DNA from: Clostridia bacterium
GTDB lineage: Bacteria; Bacillota; Clostridia; UMGS1883; UMGS1540
Assembly: GCA_017620205.1 (NCBI GenBank)
Contig: JAFZQX010000005.1
Location: 1 to 34,354 of the forward strand
Direction: 5' to 3'
Length of the DNA stretch: 34,354 nt
The notes below the pieces were generated by a model. That model made no database searches. It was not told the DNA's origin and saw nothing but the letters and a program-made list of their open reading frames with translations. This document shows, piece after piece, positions 24,962 to 31,471 of this stretch (position 1 is its first letter; every line of letters begins with the position of its first letter). A program made the translations under genes and the position numbers.

Positions 24962-26422
24962 ATGTCGGAAATTTCGGCAGCAAACGGCGAAAAGTATGAA
25001 ATCAGCGGCACGGAAATAAAAGGTGTAAACGGCAAAACGTACAGGATAACGGGTTTTGACCCGGACAGTCTTGCCACAAAGGATTATGTCGACGGTGAAA
25101 TAAGCGCTTTAACATCGGATGATATTCCTTATGACAATTCCGAAAGCTCGCTTGAAGCCACGAATTTACAGGACGCGATAGATGAGATGGCAGCGCTTTT
25201 GCCCGGCAAGATTGAAACGTGGAGACAGATTCAGGATGTTGTGCGCCGCGGGCTGGCTTCATCGTATTATAACGTAGGAGACAGCTTTGAGGTGAATAAG
25301 GGGCAAAGTACTTTAATATTTGACGTTGCGGGTTTTGACCAGGACGTGCCTATCACAAGCGCGGCGGCAGCAGGCAGCGGCAGCAGCATAACGGGAGTTT
25401 CGGTAAACTTTTCCACGTTTTTAAAGAAGACGGGTTTTGCAGGTGACTTTATCTTTTTCTTCAGCGGCGGCAGATGGAGAAACCAACTCGGCGAAGCGGT
25501 AAACCTTTCCGCGTACGGCATAAGCGTTACGGGCACGGAGGCGGAGGGAGACAGCTTTGAAGTTTCAATTCCACACACCATGACGCTTAAACTACACAGC
25601 ACAGAGCTTACCGGCGATTTGGTGTTTGACGCGCCCGAGGCCACATGGTATATAAACACTACTGATTTTCCGAACGGTCTCGCGGCAGGAACGTATAATT
25701 TCACAATTCCTTCGGGATATTCCGACAGGGGCGGCAAAACATATCAGTTCACGCTTTCAAATGCCGTGCCCGTTGGCGGTTCGGTGCGCTATGTTTGGGA
25801 CAGCAATAAGATAGTAACTTACGATACTGTCGGCAAAGCGTCAAAAGACCAGGAAGCACTTTGCACGGAAGGCGGGGGCGGCACGGCTATGCCCGCTGTT
25901 TCGGAAGAGAGAATAAAGAGGACGCGTTACGGCTCCTGCAAATGGTCGGAGTCGGCAATAAGACAGTGGCTTAATGCAAACACGGCAAATTGGTGGAATC
26001 CGCAAAACGATTTTGACAGACCGGCAAACACGGGCAAGGCGGGCTTTCTGGAAGGCATAGAACCCGCTTTTGCCGGGATTATTAAACCCGTGTACAAAAC
26101 AACTAAGGTTGGCAACGACGCCGTTCAGAGAATAGAAAAGATATTTCTTCTTTCGAAGTCCGAACTGTTCGGCACAGCGGATACTACGGAGGGCGATGCA
26201 TACAGTTATTACGGCGCAGGTGCGTCGGATTTGCCGGCGCCGGGTGTGGGCGCAGACTCAAACAGAGTGGCTTATTCCGGCAGCACCGCAAAACAGCAAT
26301 GGACGCGAAGCGCAAATGACGGCTCGGCAATTTCGGCAAACTTTGTTATGACAGGCGGCGAGATACAAGCCACATACGCAAGCTGGAGCTTGGCGGCTGT
26401 ACCCGCGTGCGTTATATATTAA
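24962..26422 (+). CDS. Orphan phage tail-fibre-like protein with C-terminal DUF6273/C-type-lectin-like domain
   Basis: A 486-residue protein without a signal peptide. The N-terminus contains SLATKDYVDGEISAL and DIPYDNSESSLEATNLQDAIDEM, words typical of phage tail appendage proteins. About 80-110 (ETWRQIQDVVRRGLASSYYNVGDSFEV) and about 265-486 match my memory of DUF6273: RYGSCKWSESAIRQWLN, FLLSKSELFG, and a C-terminal WTRSAN...WSLAAVPACVIY in the place where related C-type-lectin folds carry their ligand-binding, sometimes hypervariable, end. A beta-rich insert lies between, and GDSFEV occurs twice. AAGGAGATGA is a near-perfect ribosome binding site. No other phage gene is nearby, so this looks like cargo or a prophage relic. 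Confidence 0.7.
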   Translation: MSEISAANGEKYEISGTEIKGVNGKTYRITGFDPDSLATKDYVDGEISALTSDDIPYDNSESSLEATNLQDAIDEMAALLPGKIETWRQIQDVVRRGLASSYYNVGDSFEVNKGQSTLIFDVAGFDQDVPITSAAAAGSGSSITGVSVNFSTFLKKTGFAGDFIFFFSGGRWRNQLGEAVNLSAYGISVTGTEAEGDSFEVSIPHTMTLKLHSTELTGDLVFDAPEATWYINTTDFPNGLAAGTYNFTIPSGYSDRGGKTYQFTLSNAVPVGGSVRYVWDSNKIVTYDTVGKASKDQEALCTEGGGGTAMPAVSEERIKRTRYGSCKWSESAIRQWLNANTANWWNPQNDFDRPANTGKAGFLEGIEPAFAGIIKPVYKTTKVGNDAVQRIEKIFLLSKSELFGTADTTEGDAYSYYGAGASDLPAPGVGADSNRVAYSGSTAKQQWTRSANDGSAISANFVMTGGEIQATYASWSLAAVPACVIY

Positions 26423-26429
26423 AACGCAA

Positions 26430-26459
26430 AAAACGGAGCGGAAATTTCCGCTCCGTTTT
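26430..26459. terminator. Bidirectional terminator, perfect 30-bp palindrome
   Basis: AAAACGGAGCGGAAA followed by its exact reverse complement, between the convergent tail-fibre-like and lipoprotein genes. A-run and T-run ends suit termination in both directions. Confidence 0.85.
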
Positions 26460-26469
26460 GTATTCCGGT

Positions 26470-27096
26470 TTAGATGGGAGTTACTTCTTCGCCTATCTGA
26501 TAGCTTGTAACTTTTATATTGTTTTTGCTTACGTAGTCGCTTATTATATCGTGCTCAACCTGCTTTTTGTATTCCTCGGCGTATATAAACTTGTTATATA
26601 AATCTTCGTCGCCTTCGCAAATCTCTTTGAGAGTCGGCTCGAAATGAGCTCCGTCTTCCGCAGTTTTGTAATCAACTACCGAGTAGCTGTCGCCGTCTTC
26701 TTTTAGAATAATAACGCCGCAGCTTGTGCCTCCGCTTTCGTGTACGAGATTATCGCCGTCAATCTTAAATCCGTCTATAATGAAGTCCGCCCATATTTTG
26801 ATGTTTTCCTTGTCTGTATCATCCATAAACCGGACAACGGGCACAGGGATTTTTATATCTGTTTCGGCGTAGTTTTTGCCTTCTTCTTTAAGTATGTAGT
26901 CGGCTACAACGTCCAAATACGGCTCCCATGCTACATAGTCCGGCGTTCTGCCTTCTGTCGGCGCTTCGGTGCTTTGCGCTTCGGGCTCTGTCTGAGCGGG
27001 TTCACTTGTAGTTGTATCACCCGTTTTTGTGCCGCACGCAGAAAACGCAAAAAGTAAACCTAAACAAAGTGCAATAATTAAAAGTTTTTTAAGCAT
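26470..27096 (-). CDS. Lipoprotein of unknown function
   Basis: A 208-residue lipoprotein: MLKKLLIIALCLGLLFAF then the lipobox FSAC, followed by a T/E/P-rich linker to about residue 50. The mature domain (about 52-208) contains FMDDTDKENIKIWADFIIDGFKIDGDNLV and an acidic C-terminal part. The family was not recognised; proteins of this sort are common in Clostridia. The frame is open for 56 more codons upstream, but AAGGAG lies 9 bases before ATG 27096, and the promoter at 27140-27167 lies inside that extension, so the shorter form is chosen. Confidence 0.8.
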   Translation of the reverse strand: MLKKLLIIALCLGLLFAFSACGTKTGDTTTSEPAQTEPEAQSTEAPTEGRTPDYVAWEPYLDVVADYILKEEGKNYAETDIKIPVPVVRFMDDTDKENIKIWADFIIDGFKIDGDNLVHESGGTSCGVIILKEDGDSYSVVDYKTAEDGAHFEPTLKEICEGDEDLYNKFIYAEEYKKQVEHDIISDYVSKNNIKVTSYQIGEEVTPI

Positions 27097-27139
27097 AGTT
27101 TTAATCTCCTTTTTATATTGTTTTGTAATTCCGCTTTTC

Positions 27140-27167
27140 ATTATAACACACTTTTTGAAAAAAACAA
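27140..27167 (-). promoter_or_regulatory. Promoter of the lipoprotein gene
   Basis: On the minus strand TTGTTT (27167-27162), a 16-base spacer, then TATAAT (27145-27140) preceded by TGT, an extended -10. Confidence 0.7.
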
Positions 27168-27200
27168 GGGGATTAATCTCGGAACGTAAAGTAAATAAAT

Positions 27201-27226
27201 AAACGGCAGGAATTGTCCTGCCGTTT
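27201..27226. terminator. Displaced terminator, probably of the original tmRNA gene
   Basis: AAACGGCAGGA (27201-27211), a 4-base loop, TCCTGCCGTTT (27216-27226). On the minus strand it begins 5 bases after a 12-base copy of the tmRNA 3' end and is followed by ATTTATTTACTTT. It can serve as the GIY-YIG gene terminator now; its position suggests it once ended the ssrA transcript. Confidence 0.7.
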
Positions 27227-27231
27227 GTTTT

Positions 27232-27243
27232 TGGTGGAGATGA
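27232..27243. repeat. Copy of the tmRNA 3' end (attachment-site-like direct repeat, left)
   Basis: TGGTGGAGATGA is identical to the plus-strand form of the last 12 bases of ssrA (28708-28719), in the same orientation, 1,476 bp apart. Flanking bases differ at once on both sides. Confidence 0.65.
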
Positions 27244-27273
27244 AACGCACTTTGAGGGTTTCACTAAACCATT

Positions 27274-28116
27274 TTAAAGACCTTCTCCTTCTATTTGCGC
27301 AAAAGTTTTTTTGTCCTCTGTTTTCCATTCAGTCCGTCCGTTTGCATTTCTTCCCATTACTACAGCAGCTGCTAATGACGGACTTGTAAATATGTAGTCG
27401 TTAACAAATTCAAAGTCTGAATTTATCACTTTCTTTTCCATCAGTTTTTCTCTAAATTTCACTATGCTTCCCGATATACTGTTAGTAACACTTGAAGCGA
27501 TTTTTGAACCTTTAAATACAACAAAACCATCAGCAACTGCAGAACCGATTGCATCCGCACCTCGTGCTGCTTTAATATAGAATTTAATTTTAGTTTCTGA
27601 TAAGTTTTCATCGCTTAACAAATCAAAAGCTTTGTATCCGAGCGCGTTAACAAGAAGTTTTGCGTTGTCAATAAATTCTTTAAGTGTTGCTTCATCATAC
27701 TCAGATATTGATGATCTTGTTGGTGTGTTTCTATTGGTAATATCAAATCTATTGGATTCTTTTGCAAATGAGAAAAAAGCATTTTCAAGATATTTAACGT
27801 GTGCTTTGTTTAAAGCATTGTCTTTGCTAGTAACAACAACACAATTATTCCAATACTCATTGTCTTGAATGTGTTGCTTGAGTCTATCTAACAGCCTTTC
27901 TGCTTCTCCAATGTAGACCGTTTCGCTGTTATCATCATTTTTTCCGAAAAGAAAATATATACCTGTATAACCGGATTCTTTTCGTTCAGAAAACTTGTTA
28001 ATTTCATTTCTTGAAATCTTATACACAATTCCGTTCCAATTTGATAGTTCACACATTATTCTACCGTTAGGATTACCCTCAAAGATAAACATTTGAATGG
28101 TTTTATCATAAGCCAT
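27274..28116 (-). CDS. GIY-YIG nuclease-family protein with DUF4357
   Basis: A 280-residue protein. The GIY-YIG domain is at about 48-125: SGYTGIYFLFG is the GIY part and TVYIGEAERLLDRLKQH the YIG part, with the family arginine in the following helix; NKAHVKYLENAFF supplies the expected glutamate. The C-terminal 90 residues (ARGADAIGSAVADGFVVFKGSKI and FTSPSLAAAVVMGRNANGRTEWK) fit DUF4357, frequently attached to such nucleases. DNA cleavage is expected from the family, but the target is unknown; homing or defence roles are possible. GAGG precedes the ATG. It lies 14 bases after the four-helix-bundle gene, so the two form an operon inside the ssrA-bounded segment. Confidence 0.85.
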   Translation of the reverse strand: MAYDKTIQMFIFEGNPNGRIMCELSNWNGIVYKISRNEINKFSERKESGYTGIYFLFGKNDDNSETVYIGEAERLLDRLKQHIQDNEYWNNCVVVTSKDNALNKAHVKYLENAFFSFAKESNRFDITNRNTPTRSSISEYDEATLKEFIDNAKLLVNALGYKAFDLLSDENLSETKIKFYIKAARGADAIGSAVADGFVVFKGSKIASSVTNSISGSIVKFREKLMEKKVINSDFEFVNDYIFTSPSLAAAVVMGRNANGRTEWKTEDKKTFAQIEGEGL

Positions 28117-28130
28117 AAAACAACCTCACA

Positions 28131-28487
28131 TCAATCATTATTCTTCTTCGTGGTATTAATTGAAGAAATCAACATGCGGCGGATTGTGCCACAAGCATTT
28201 TTCAGTTCATTATACTTATCTTCTTCTATGTAATCTGTTTTAAACAACAGTTCAAGCCAATATTCCGATTCATAGCACTCTTTTAATGCAATCTGCATTT
28301 TTGCAATAAAATCGGCAGTGCCGTGAGCATATTTTGACTCGTGTATATTTGCACCGATTGATGTCCCCGAACGCAAAAGCTGATTTGTTAAAACAGACTC
28401 CTTTTTATCTTCTTTAAGTGTTTTACATGTTTTAACGATTTCAACAGCAAAGTCCTTTGCTTTATCAAGCATTATGCTGTCAGCCAT
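28131..28487 (-). CDS. Four-helix-bundle protein (23S rRNA intervening-sequence protein family)
   Basis: A 118-residue all-helical protein. The segment TNQLLRSGTSIGANIHESKYA followed by FIAKMQIALKECYESEYWLELL is the signature of the four-helix-bundle/IVP family (TIGR02436, PF05635). Members are encoded in intervening sequences of 23S rRNA genes in some bacteria and in many unrelated places; the diversity-generating-retroelement accessory protein Avd shares the fold. Biochemical function is unclear, with nucleic-acid binding suggested for Avd. It is upstream of the GIY-YIG gene, 14 bases apart. GAAGGTG precedes the ATG by 5 bases. Confidence 0.88.
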   Translation of the reverse strand: MADSIMLDKAKDFAVEIVKTCKTLKEDKKESVLTNQLLRSGTSIGANIHESKYAHGTADFIAKMQIALKECYESEYWLELLFKTDYIEEDKYNELKNACGTIRRMLISSINTTKKNND

Positions 28488-28515
28488 AAAAGCACCTTCT
28501 CTTTTTAGCTAAATT

Positions 28516-28707
28516 TTGCACTCCGTGCAAAGCGAAATATTTGCTTTCAGCAAATGCGAAATAACTCCTGTCGGAGTTGCTAAATTAAATTCGCCTTTAG
28601 CGTGCGAAGCACATTTAGCACACGCAAGTGTATTTAGCTGACGGAGTCAATTCAGCTCGCCGTAAGGCGAATTTAGCTGAGAGCTTCTCGGTATCCGAGA
28701 AGCTCTC
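28516..28707. repeat. Array of micro-palindromes joined by TTTAGC/GCTAAA words
   Basis: Eight different small hairpins in 192 bases: TTGCAC-TCC-GTGCAA (28516), ATTTGCT-TTC-AGCAAAT (28539), AACTCC-TGTC-GGAGTT (28563), GTGC-GAA-GCAC (28602), ACAC-GCAA-GTGT (28620), TGAC-GGA-GTCA (28639), TCGCC-GTAA-GGCGA (28657) and a perfect 13-bp stem GAGAGCTTCTCGG-TAT-CCGAGAAGCTCTC (28679-28707). The linkers repeat AATTTAGC or GCTAAATT. The last stem ends exactly where the tmRNA 3' end begins. No coding frame. It covers the gap between ssrA and the four-helix-bundle gene. Confidence 0.75.
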
Positions 28708-28719
28708 TGGTGGAGATGA
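28708..28719. repeat. tmRNA 3' end, right copy of the direct repeat
   Basis: TGGTGGAGATGA (plus strand), the acceptor-stem end and CCA of ssrA, duplicated at 27232-27243. The 3' ends of tmRNA and tRNA genes are common integration targets. Confidence 0.65.
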
Positions 28720-29054
28720 GGAGAGTTGAACTCCTGTCCGAAAATACGTCCACAAAAGCTTCTCCGAGCGCAGTTTGTGGTTAAAATTCCCTTATAAAAC
28801 AGTCCGCAAACAAACTGTAAAATTCGGTAGCTTCATAAGTCATGACGGGCTCAAAGCTTTGCCCGTTCACGTTCACTGCTTAAATGATGCTCTGCCCGCA
28901 GCCGCAGTCCTCCGCAGGAGAACAGCAACCTAAATTAGGCTGCGCAAACTAAATTTTCGTTAGCTTTTAATTTTAAAGTTTGGGCTTTTTAAGTGGTTCC
29001 CGCCACTGCTCGCTGCTCCGGCTTCAGTATCCCCGTCGAACCCGTTACATCCCC
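28708..29054 (-). ncRNA. ssrA: Transfer-messenger RNA (tmRNA)
   Basis: A 347-base tmRNA that rescues stalled ribosomes by trans-translation. The 5' end GGGGATG (29054-29048) pairs with CATCTCC near the 3' end (one G-U pair), followed by A and an encoded CCA ending at 28708. The tRNA-like T-arm (GACAGGAGTTCAACTCTCC) and the start GTAACGGGTTCGACGGGG are conserved. The tag frame at 28964-28935 starts with GCT and ends in TAA inside a helix (GCAGCCT/AGGTTGC): it encodes ANENLVCAA. smpB is not adjacent. No T-tract follows the 3' end, unlike a normal ssrA gene; see the displaced terminator at 27201. Confidence 0.95.
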
Positions 29055-29068
29055 ATATTAAATTGTTA

Positions 29069-29120
29069 ATACGCCAAAGGCGTATAATATATATTAACAC
29101 ATTATGCGCCTTAAAGTCAA
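29069..29120 (-). promoter_or_regulatory. Promoter and 5' precursor hairpin of ssrA
   Basis: On the minus strand TTGACT (29120-29115), an 18-base spacer, TAATAT (29096-29091). The transcript would start near 29084 and include the perfect hairpin ATACGCC-TTT-GGCGTAT (29085-29069), which precedes the mature 5' end at 29054 and may guide processing. Confidence 0.55.
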
Positions 29121-29146
29121 TCTTTATACAAAATGTTAATCAAGAA

Positions 29147-29206
29147 TTAATAATTACGTTTTATCTTCTTCGAAGTCGTTTTCGGGAATTTCTCGTTGCG
29201 TCTTAA
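29147..29206 (-). pseudogene. Decayed C-terminal fragment of an acyl-CoA synthetase
   Basis: The minus strand reads RNEKFPKTTSKKIKRNY and stop; the intact synthetase next door ends RDEEFPKTTSKKIKRKY and stop. At DNA level 29161-29202 matches 29796-29837 with 19 identical bases (TTATCTTCTTCGAAGTCGT) and then only C/T differences. Nothing upstream continues the gene. It is therefore a remnant of a paralogue or a duplicated gene end. Confidence 0.75.
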
Positions 29207-29259
29207 ACCATCCGGTTTTGTTTGCACATTAATAAATCTTATATAAGTCAAAAAACCAA

Positions 29260-29288
29260 TTGACATATACACATTCTGTGTGTATAAT
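29260..29288 (+). promoter_or_regulatory. Consensus promoter with palindromic operator of the HicB gene
   Basis: TTGACA (29260-29265), exactly 17 bases, TATAAT (29283-29288): a perfect sigma-A promoter. The inverted repeat TATACACA (29266-29273)/TGTGTATA (29279-29286) occupies the spacer and enters the -10. A repressor bound there would block RNA polymerase; autoregulation by the ribbon-helix-helix end of the encoded protein is the natural inference. Confidence 0.8.
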
Positions 29289-29310
29289 TATCTGTGAAAG
29301 GAGTCTGTTT

Positions 29311-29712
29311 ATGAAAACTGCATATCCGATTGTGATGAGTAAGGATGAAAAGTATATAGTAGTTTATATCCCGGACTTTGATATTTATTCCCAAGGCAAA
29401 GACTATGCAGAGGCTATCGAAATGGCGCGGGACGCTATCGGGTTAATGGGAATTGATTATGAGGATGACGGAAAGGCGTTGCCGAAACCTACGGAAATTT
29501 CAGATGTAAAATGCGGAGCAGACGATATTATATCTTTGGTGGATATTGATTTTGCAGAATATCGCAGAAAAAACGATATGCGTTCGGTGCGCAGAAACGT
29601 AACCCTTCCGGCTTGGCTTGATTACGCAGCTGAAAAAAGCGGTATCAATGTTTCTGCAGTGTTGCAGAGAGCTTTGAAAGAAGAGTTAAATATAACGGAA
29701 ACAAGCAAATAG
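29311..29712 (+). CDS. HicB-family antitoxin, apparently without HicA
   Basis: A 133-residue protein. The N-terminal 60 residues form the HicB partial RNase-H-like fold (YPIVMSKDEKYIVVYIPDFDIYSQGKDYAEAIEMARDAIGL); the C-terminal 45 carry a ribbon-helix-helix DNA-binding segment (RRNVTLPAWLDYAAEKSGINVSAVLQRALKEEL). HicB normally neutralises the HicA mRNA interferase and represses its own operon. No HicA-size frame lies before or after the gene. ATG 29311 follows AAAGGAG by 8 bases; the longer open frame from 29260 is wrong because it begins inside the promoter -35 box. A terminator follows. It is an orphan antitoxin or a stand-alone regulator. Confidence 0.85.
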   Translation: MKTAYPIVMSKDEKYIVVYIPDFDIYSQGKDYAEAIEMARDAIGLMGIDYEDDGKALPKPTEISDVKCGADDIISLVDIDFAEYRRKNDMRSVRRNVTLPAWLDYAAEKSGINVSAVLQRALKEELNITETSK

Positions 29713-29746
29713 GTTTTGCAACGATTAAAGATTCTCAAACAATTTA

Positions 29747-29776
29747 AAAAGCGGCAAGAATTAACTTGCCGCTTTT
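29747..29776. terminator. Bidirectional terminator
   Basis: AAAAGCGGCAAG (29747-29758), a 6-base loop, CTTGCCGCTTTT (29765-29776), between the convergent HicB and acyl-CoA synthetase genes. Confidence 0.9.
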
Positions 29777-29781
29777 GCTTT

Positions 29782-31443
29782 TTAATATTTTCTCTTTATC
29801 TTCTTCGAAGTCGTCTTCGGGAACTCCTCGTCGCGTATTATTACCTTGTGTATATGCTTATAAGAGGGAAGAGGCGCGAGAACTTCTTTTATCTTTTTAA
29901 TAAGCTCTTTTTCGGGGATTTTATCTTCCATATAAATCTCTGCGCAAAGGCTCTTTTCTTCGCCACTCTCATCCTTTTCGCCCAATACTATGACTTCCGT
30001 AACCTCGTCAATGCCCATAATATAGTTTTCAATTTCTTCGGGGTAAATATTTTTGCCGTTATTTAAAACTATAAGGTTTTTCTTTCTGCCGGTTATAAGC
30101 AGCTGTCCCTTTTCGTTAAACTTGCCGTAGTCGCCCGTGTAGAACCAGCCGTCGATAAGAGCTTTTTCCGTTTCTTTCTCGTTTTTGTAGTAGCCGAGCA
30201 TAACGGTATCGCCTTTAACGCAAATTTCGCCTATGCCGTCATCTGCCGTATCGCGGATTTCGATATCAACGCACGGCAGCTTAACGCCGACGGTATCGGG
30301 GTCGTTAAAATAGTCGCGGTTAACGCTGACAAGCGGAGAACACTCCGTAATGCCGTAGCCGTTTATAAGGTCTATGCCGATATTGTCAAAAAATTCGCCT
30401 ATTTCGGGGCGTATCGGCGCGCCGCCGCATACTATCTTGCGCAGTCTGCCGCCGAAAGCCTTGTGAATATCGCTAAAGAGCTTTTTCCTCATATCGATTT
30501 TGCATTTGAGCAAACCGTTGCTTATTTTAACGCCTTTTTGGAATTTCTTTTCTTTGCCCTGCGCGGCTATTTGTTTTTGAATTCTGTTATAGAATACTTC
30601 AACAAAAGCGGGAACGAGCATGATATAAGACGGGTGATAAAGACTTAAATTCTTTAAAACCGACATAAGGTCCTCGTTTATGCATATAGTAGAATGCTTG
30701 TGCATACTAACGAGCAGACCGCAAACCGCTTCATACGTATGATGATATGGGAGGACGGATAGACATGTGTCATAAACTGTTGAAACCTGAAGTCCGTAGT
30801 ATATGCATGATACAAGGTTGTGCTCCGAAAGCATAACGCCCTTTGCAAGTCCCGTTGTGCCGGAGGTATATACGAGCAGTTTTAATATGTTTTGGTCTCT
30901 GCCTTCGGCAGGGAGCGTAAAACCGTCTTTTTTCGAAATAACTTTGCCTTCATCTATAAGGTCCGAAATAGATAAAACGCCGTTTTCTTCATCTTTTTCT
31001 CCGAAAGAGATAAGAGTTTTAACGTTCGGTATATCTGCGCTTCTGCGGAGGAAAAGCTCTTTATACTGCGGCGCAAAGAATACGGCTTCGCTGTCGCTGT
31101 GGTTTAAAACGTGAATAATATCGTCCTCGGGCAAGTCCTTGTCGATAGGTACGAAAACGCCGTCCGATATAAGCCCTGCCAAAAACGCTTCTATCCATGT
31201 AAAGCTGTTTTCGCCTATGCAGGCAATGTGCTCGGCGTCAAGCCCCAGTTTTTTTAAAGCGGCATAAAGTGCTATTACATTTTCGTAAAAGCCCTTATAA
31301 GTTACATTAACAATTTCGCTGTCGTTCTTTTTAAAGCGGAACGCGATGTTTGAGCCCGCTTCTGTCTTTGCTTTATAAAGCATATCGTGAATAGAGCTTA
31401 TTTTTTCTACTTCATTCAGTGCGTAATCCTTTTGACCTCTCAT
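29782..31443 (-). CDS. AMP-dependent long-chain acyl-CoA synthetase-like ligase
   Basis: A 553-residue adenylate-forming enzyme. The ATP loop YTSGTTGLAKGVMLSEHNL is at about residues 192-210; NGYGITECSPLVSVN is the A5 motif; YTGDYGKFNEKGQLLITGRKKNLIVLNNGKNIYPEE holds A7-A8; the catalytic lysine lies in the C-terminal FPKTTSKKIKRKY. These enzymes activate a fatty or other carboxylic acid with ATP and pass it to CoA. The N-terminus (about 20-60) fits the FadD/FAA branch; the substrate is unknown. GGAG precedes the ATG. It lies 28 bases after the MATE gene and is probably co-transcribed. A fragment of a similar gene end lies at 29147-29206. Confidence 0.9.
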   Translation of the reverse strand: MRGQKDYALNEVEKISSIHDMLYKAKTEAGSNIAFRFKKNDSEIVNVTYKGFYENVIALYAALKKLGLDAEHIACIGENSFTWIEAFLAGLISDGVFVPIDKDLPEDDIIHVLNHSDSEAVFFAPQYKELFLRRSADIPNVKTLISFGEKDEENGVLSISDLIDEGKVISKKDGFTLPAEGRDQNILKLLVYTSGTTGLAKGVMLSEHNLVSCIYYGLQVSTVYDTCLSVLPYHHTYEAVCGLLVSMHKHSTICINEDLMSVLKNLSLYHPSYIMLVPAFVEVFYNRIQKQIAAQGKEKKFQKGVKISNGLLKCKIDMRKKLFSDIHKAFGGRLRKIVCGGAPIRPEIGEFFDNIGIDLINGYGITECSPLVSVNRDYFNDPDTVGVKLPCVDIEIRDTADDGIGEICVKGDTVMLGYYKNEKETEKALIDGWFYTGDYGKFNEKGQLLITGRKKNLIVLNNGKNIYPEEIENYIMGIDEVTEVIVLGEKDESGEEKSLCAEIYMEDKIPEKELIKKIKEVLAPLPSYKHIHKVIIRDEEFPKTTSKKIKRKY

Positions 31444-31471
31444 GTTTTTATCACTCCGTTTCTATATAATA

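Larger units (their letters stand above)
27232..28707. mobile_element. Putative minimal element inserted at the 3' end of ssrA
   Basis: The segment is bounded by the 12-base ssrA-end repeat. It contains only a GIY-YIG/DUF4357 protein, a four-helix-bundle protein and a micro-palindrome array; no integrase or transposase is present. Codon use of both genes is more AT-rich than in the neighbouring core genes. Genes read away from ssrA on the same strand, and no promoter is clear, so read-through from ssrA may express them. An element remnant trimmed from a larger island would look the same. Confidence 0.5.

Noticed and set aside
27097-27264. An N-terminal extension of the lipoprotein to 27264
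   Set aside because: It would cover the promoter, the displaced terminator and the ssrA-end repeat, and would bury the signal peptide; AAGGAG fits ATG 27096.
24962-28487. A complete diversity-generating retroelement
   Set aside because: No reverse transcriptase frame and no adenine-variant template repeat were found in the window; kept only as a question about the tail-fibre-like protein.
28500-28707. A CRISPR array in the repeat-rich gap beside ssrA
   Set aside because: The units are different palindromes, not identical direct repeats with equal spacers, and no cas gene is present.
29260-29310. An N-terminal extension of the HicB protein starting at 29260
   Set aside because: These codons overlap the TTGACA/TATAAT promoter and operator; ATG 29311 has the ribosome binding site.
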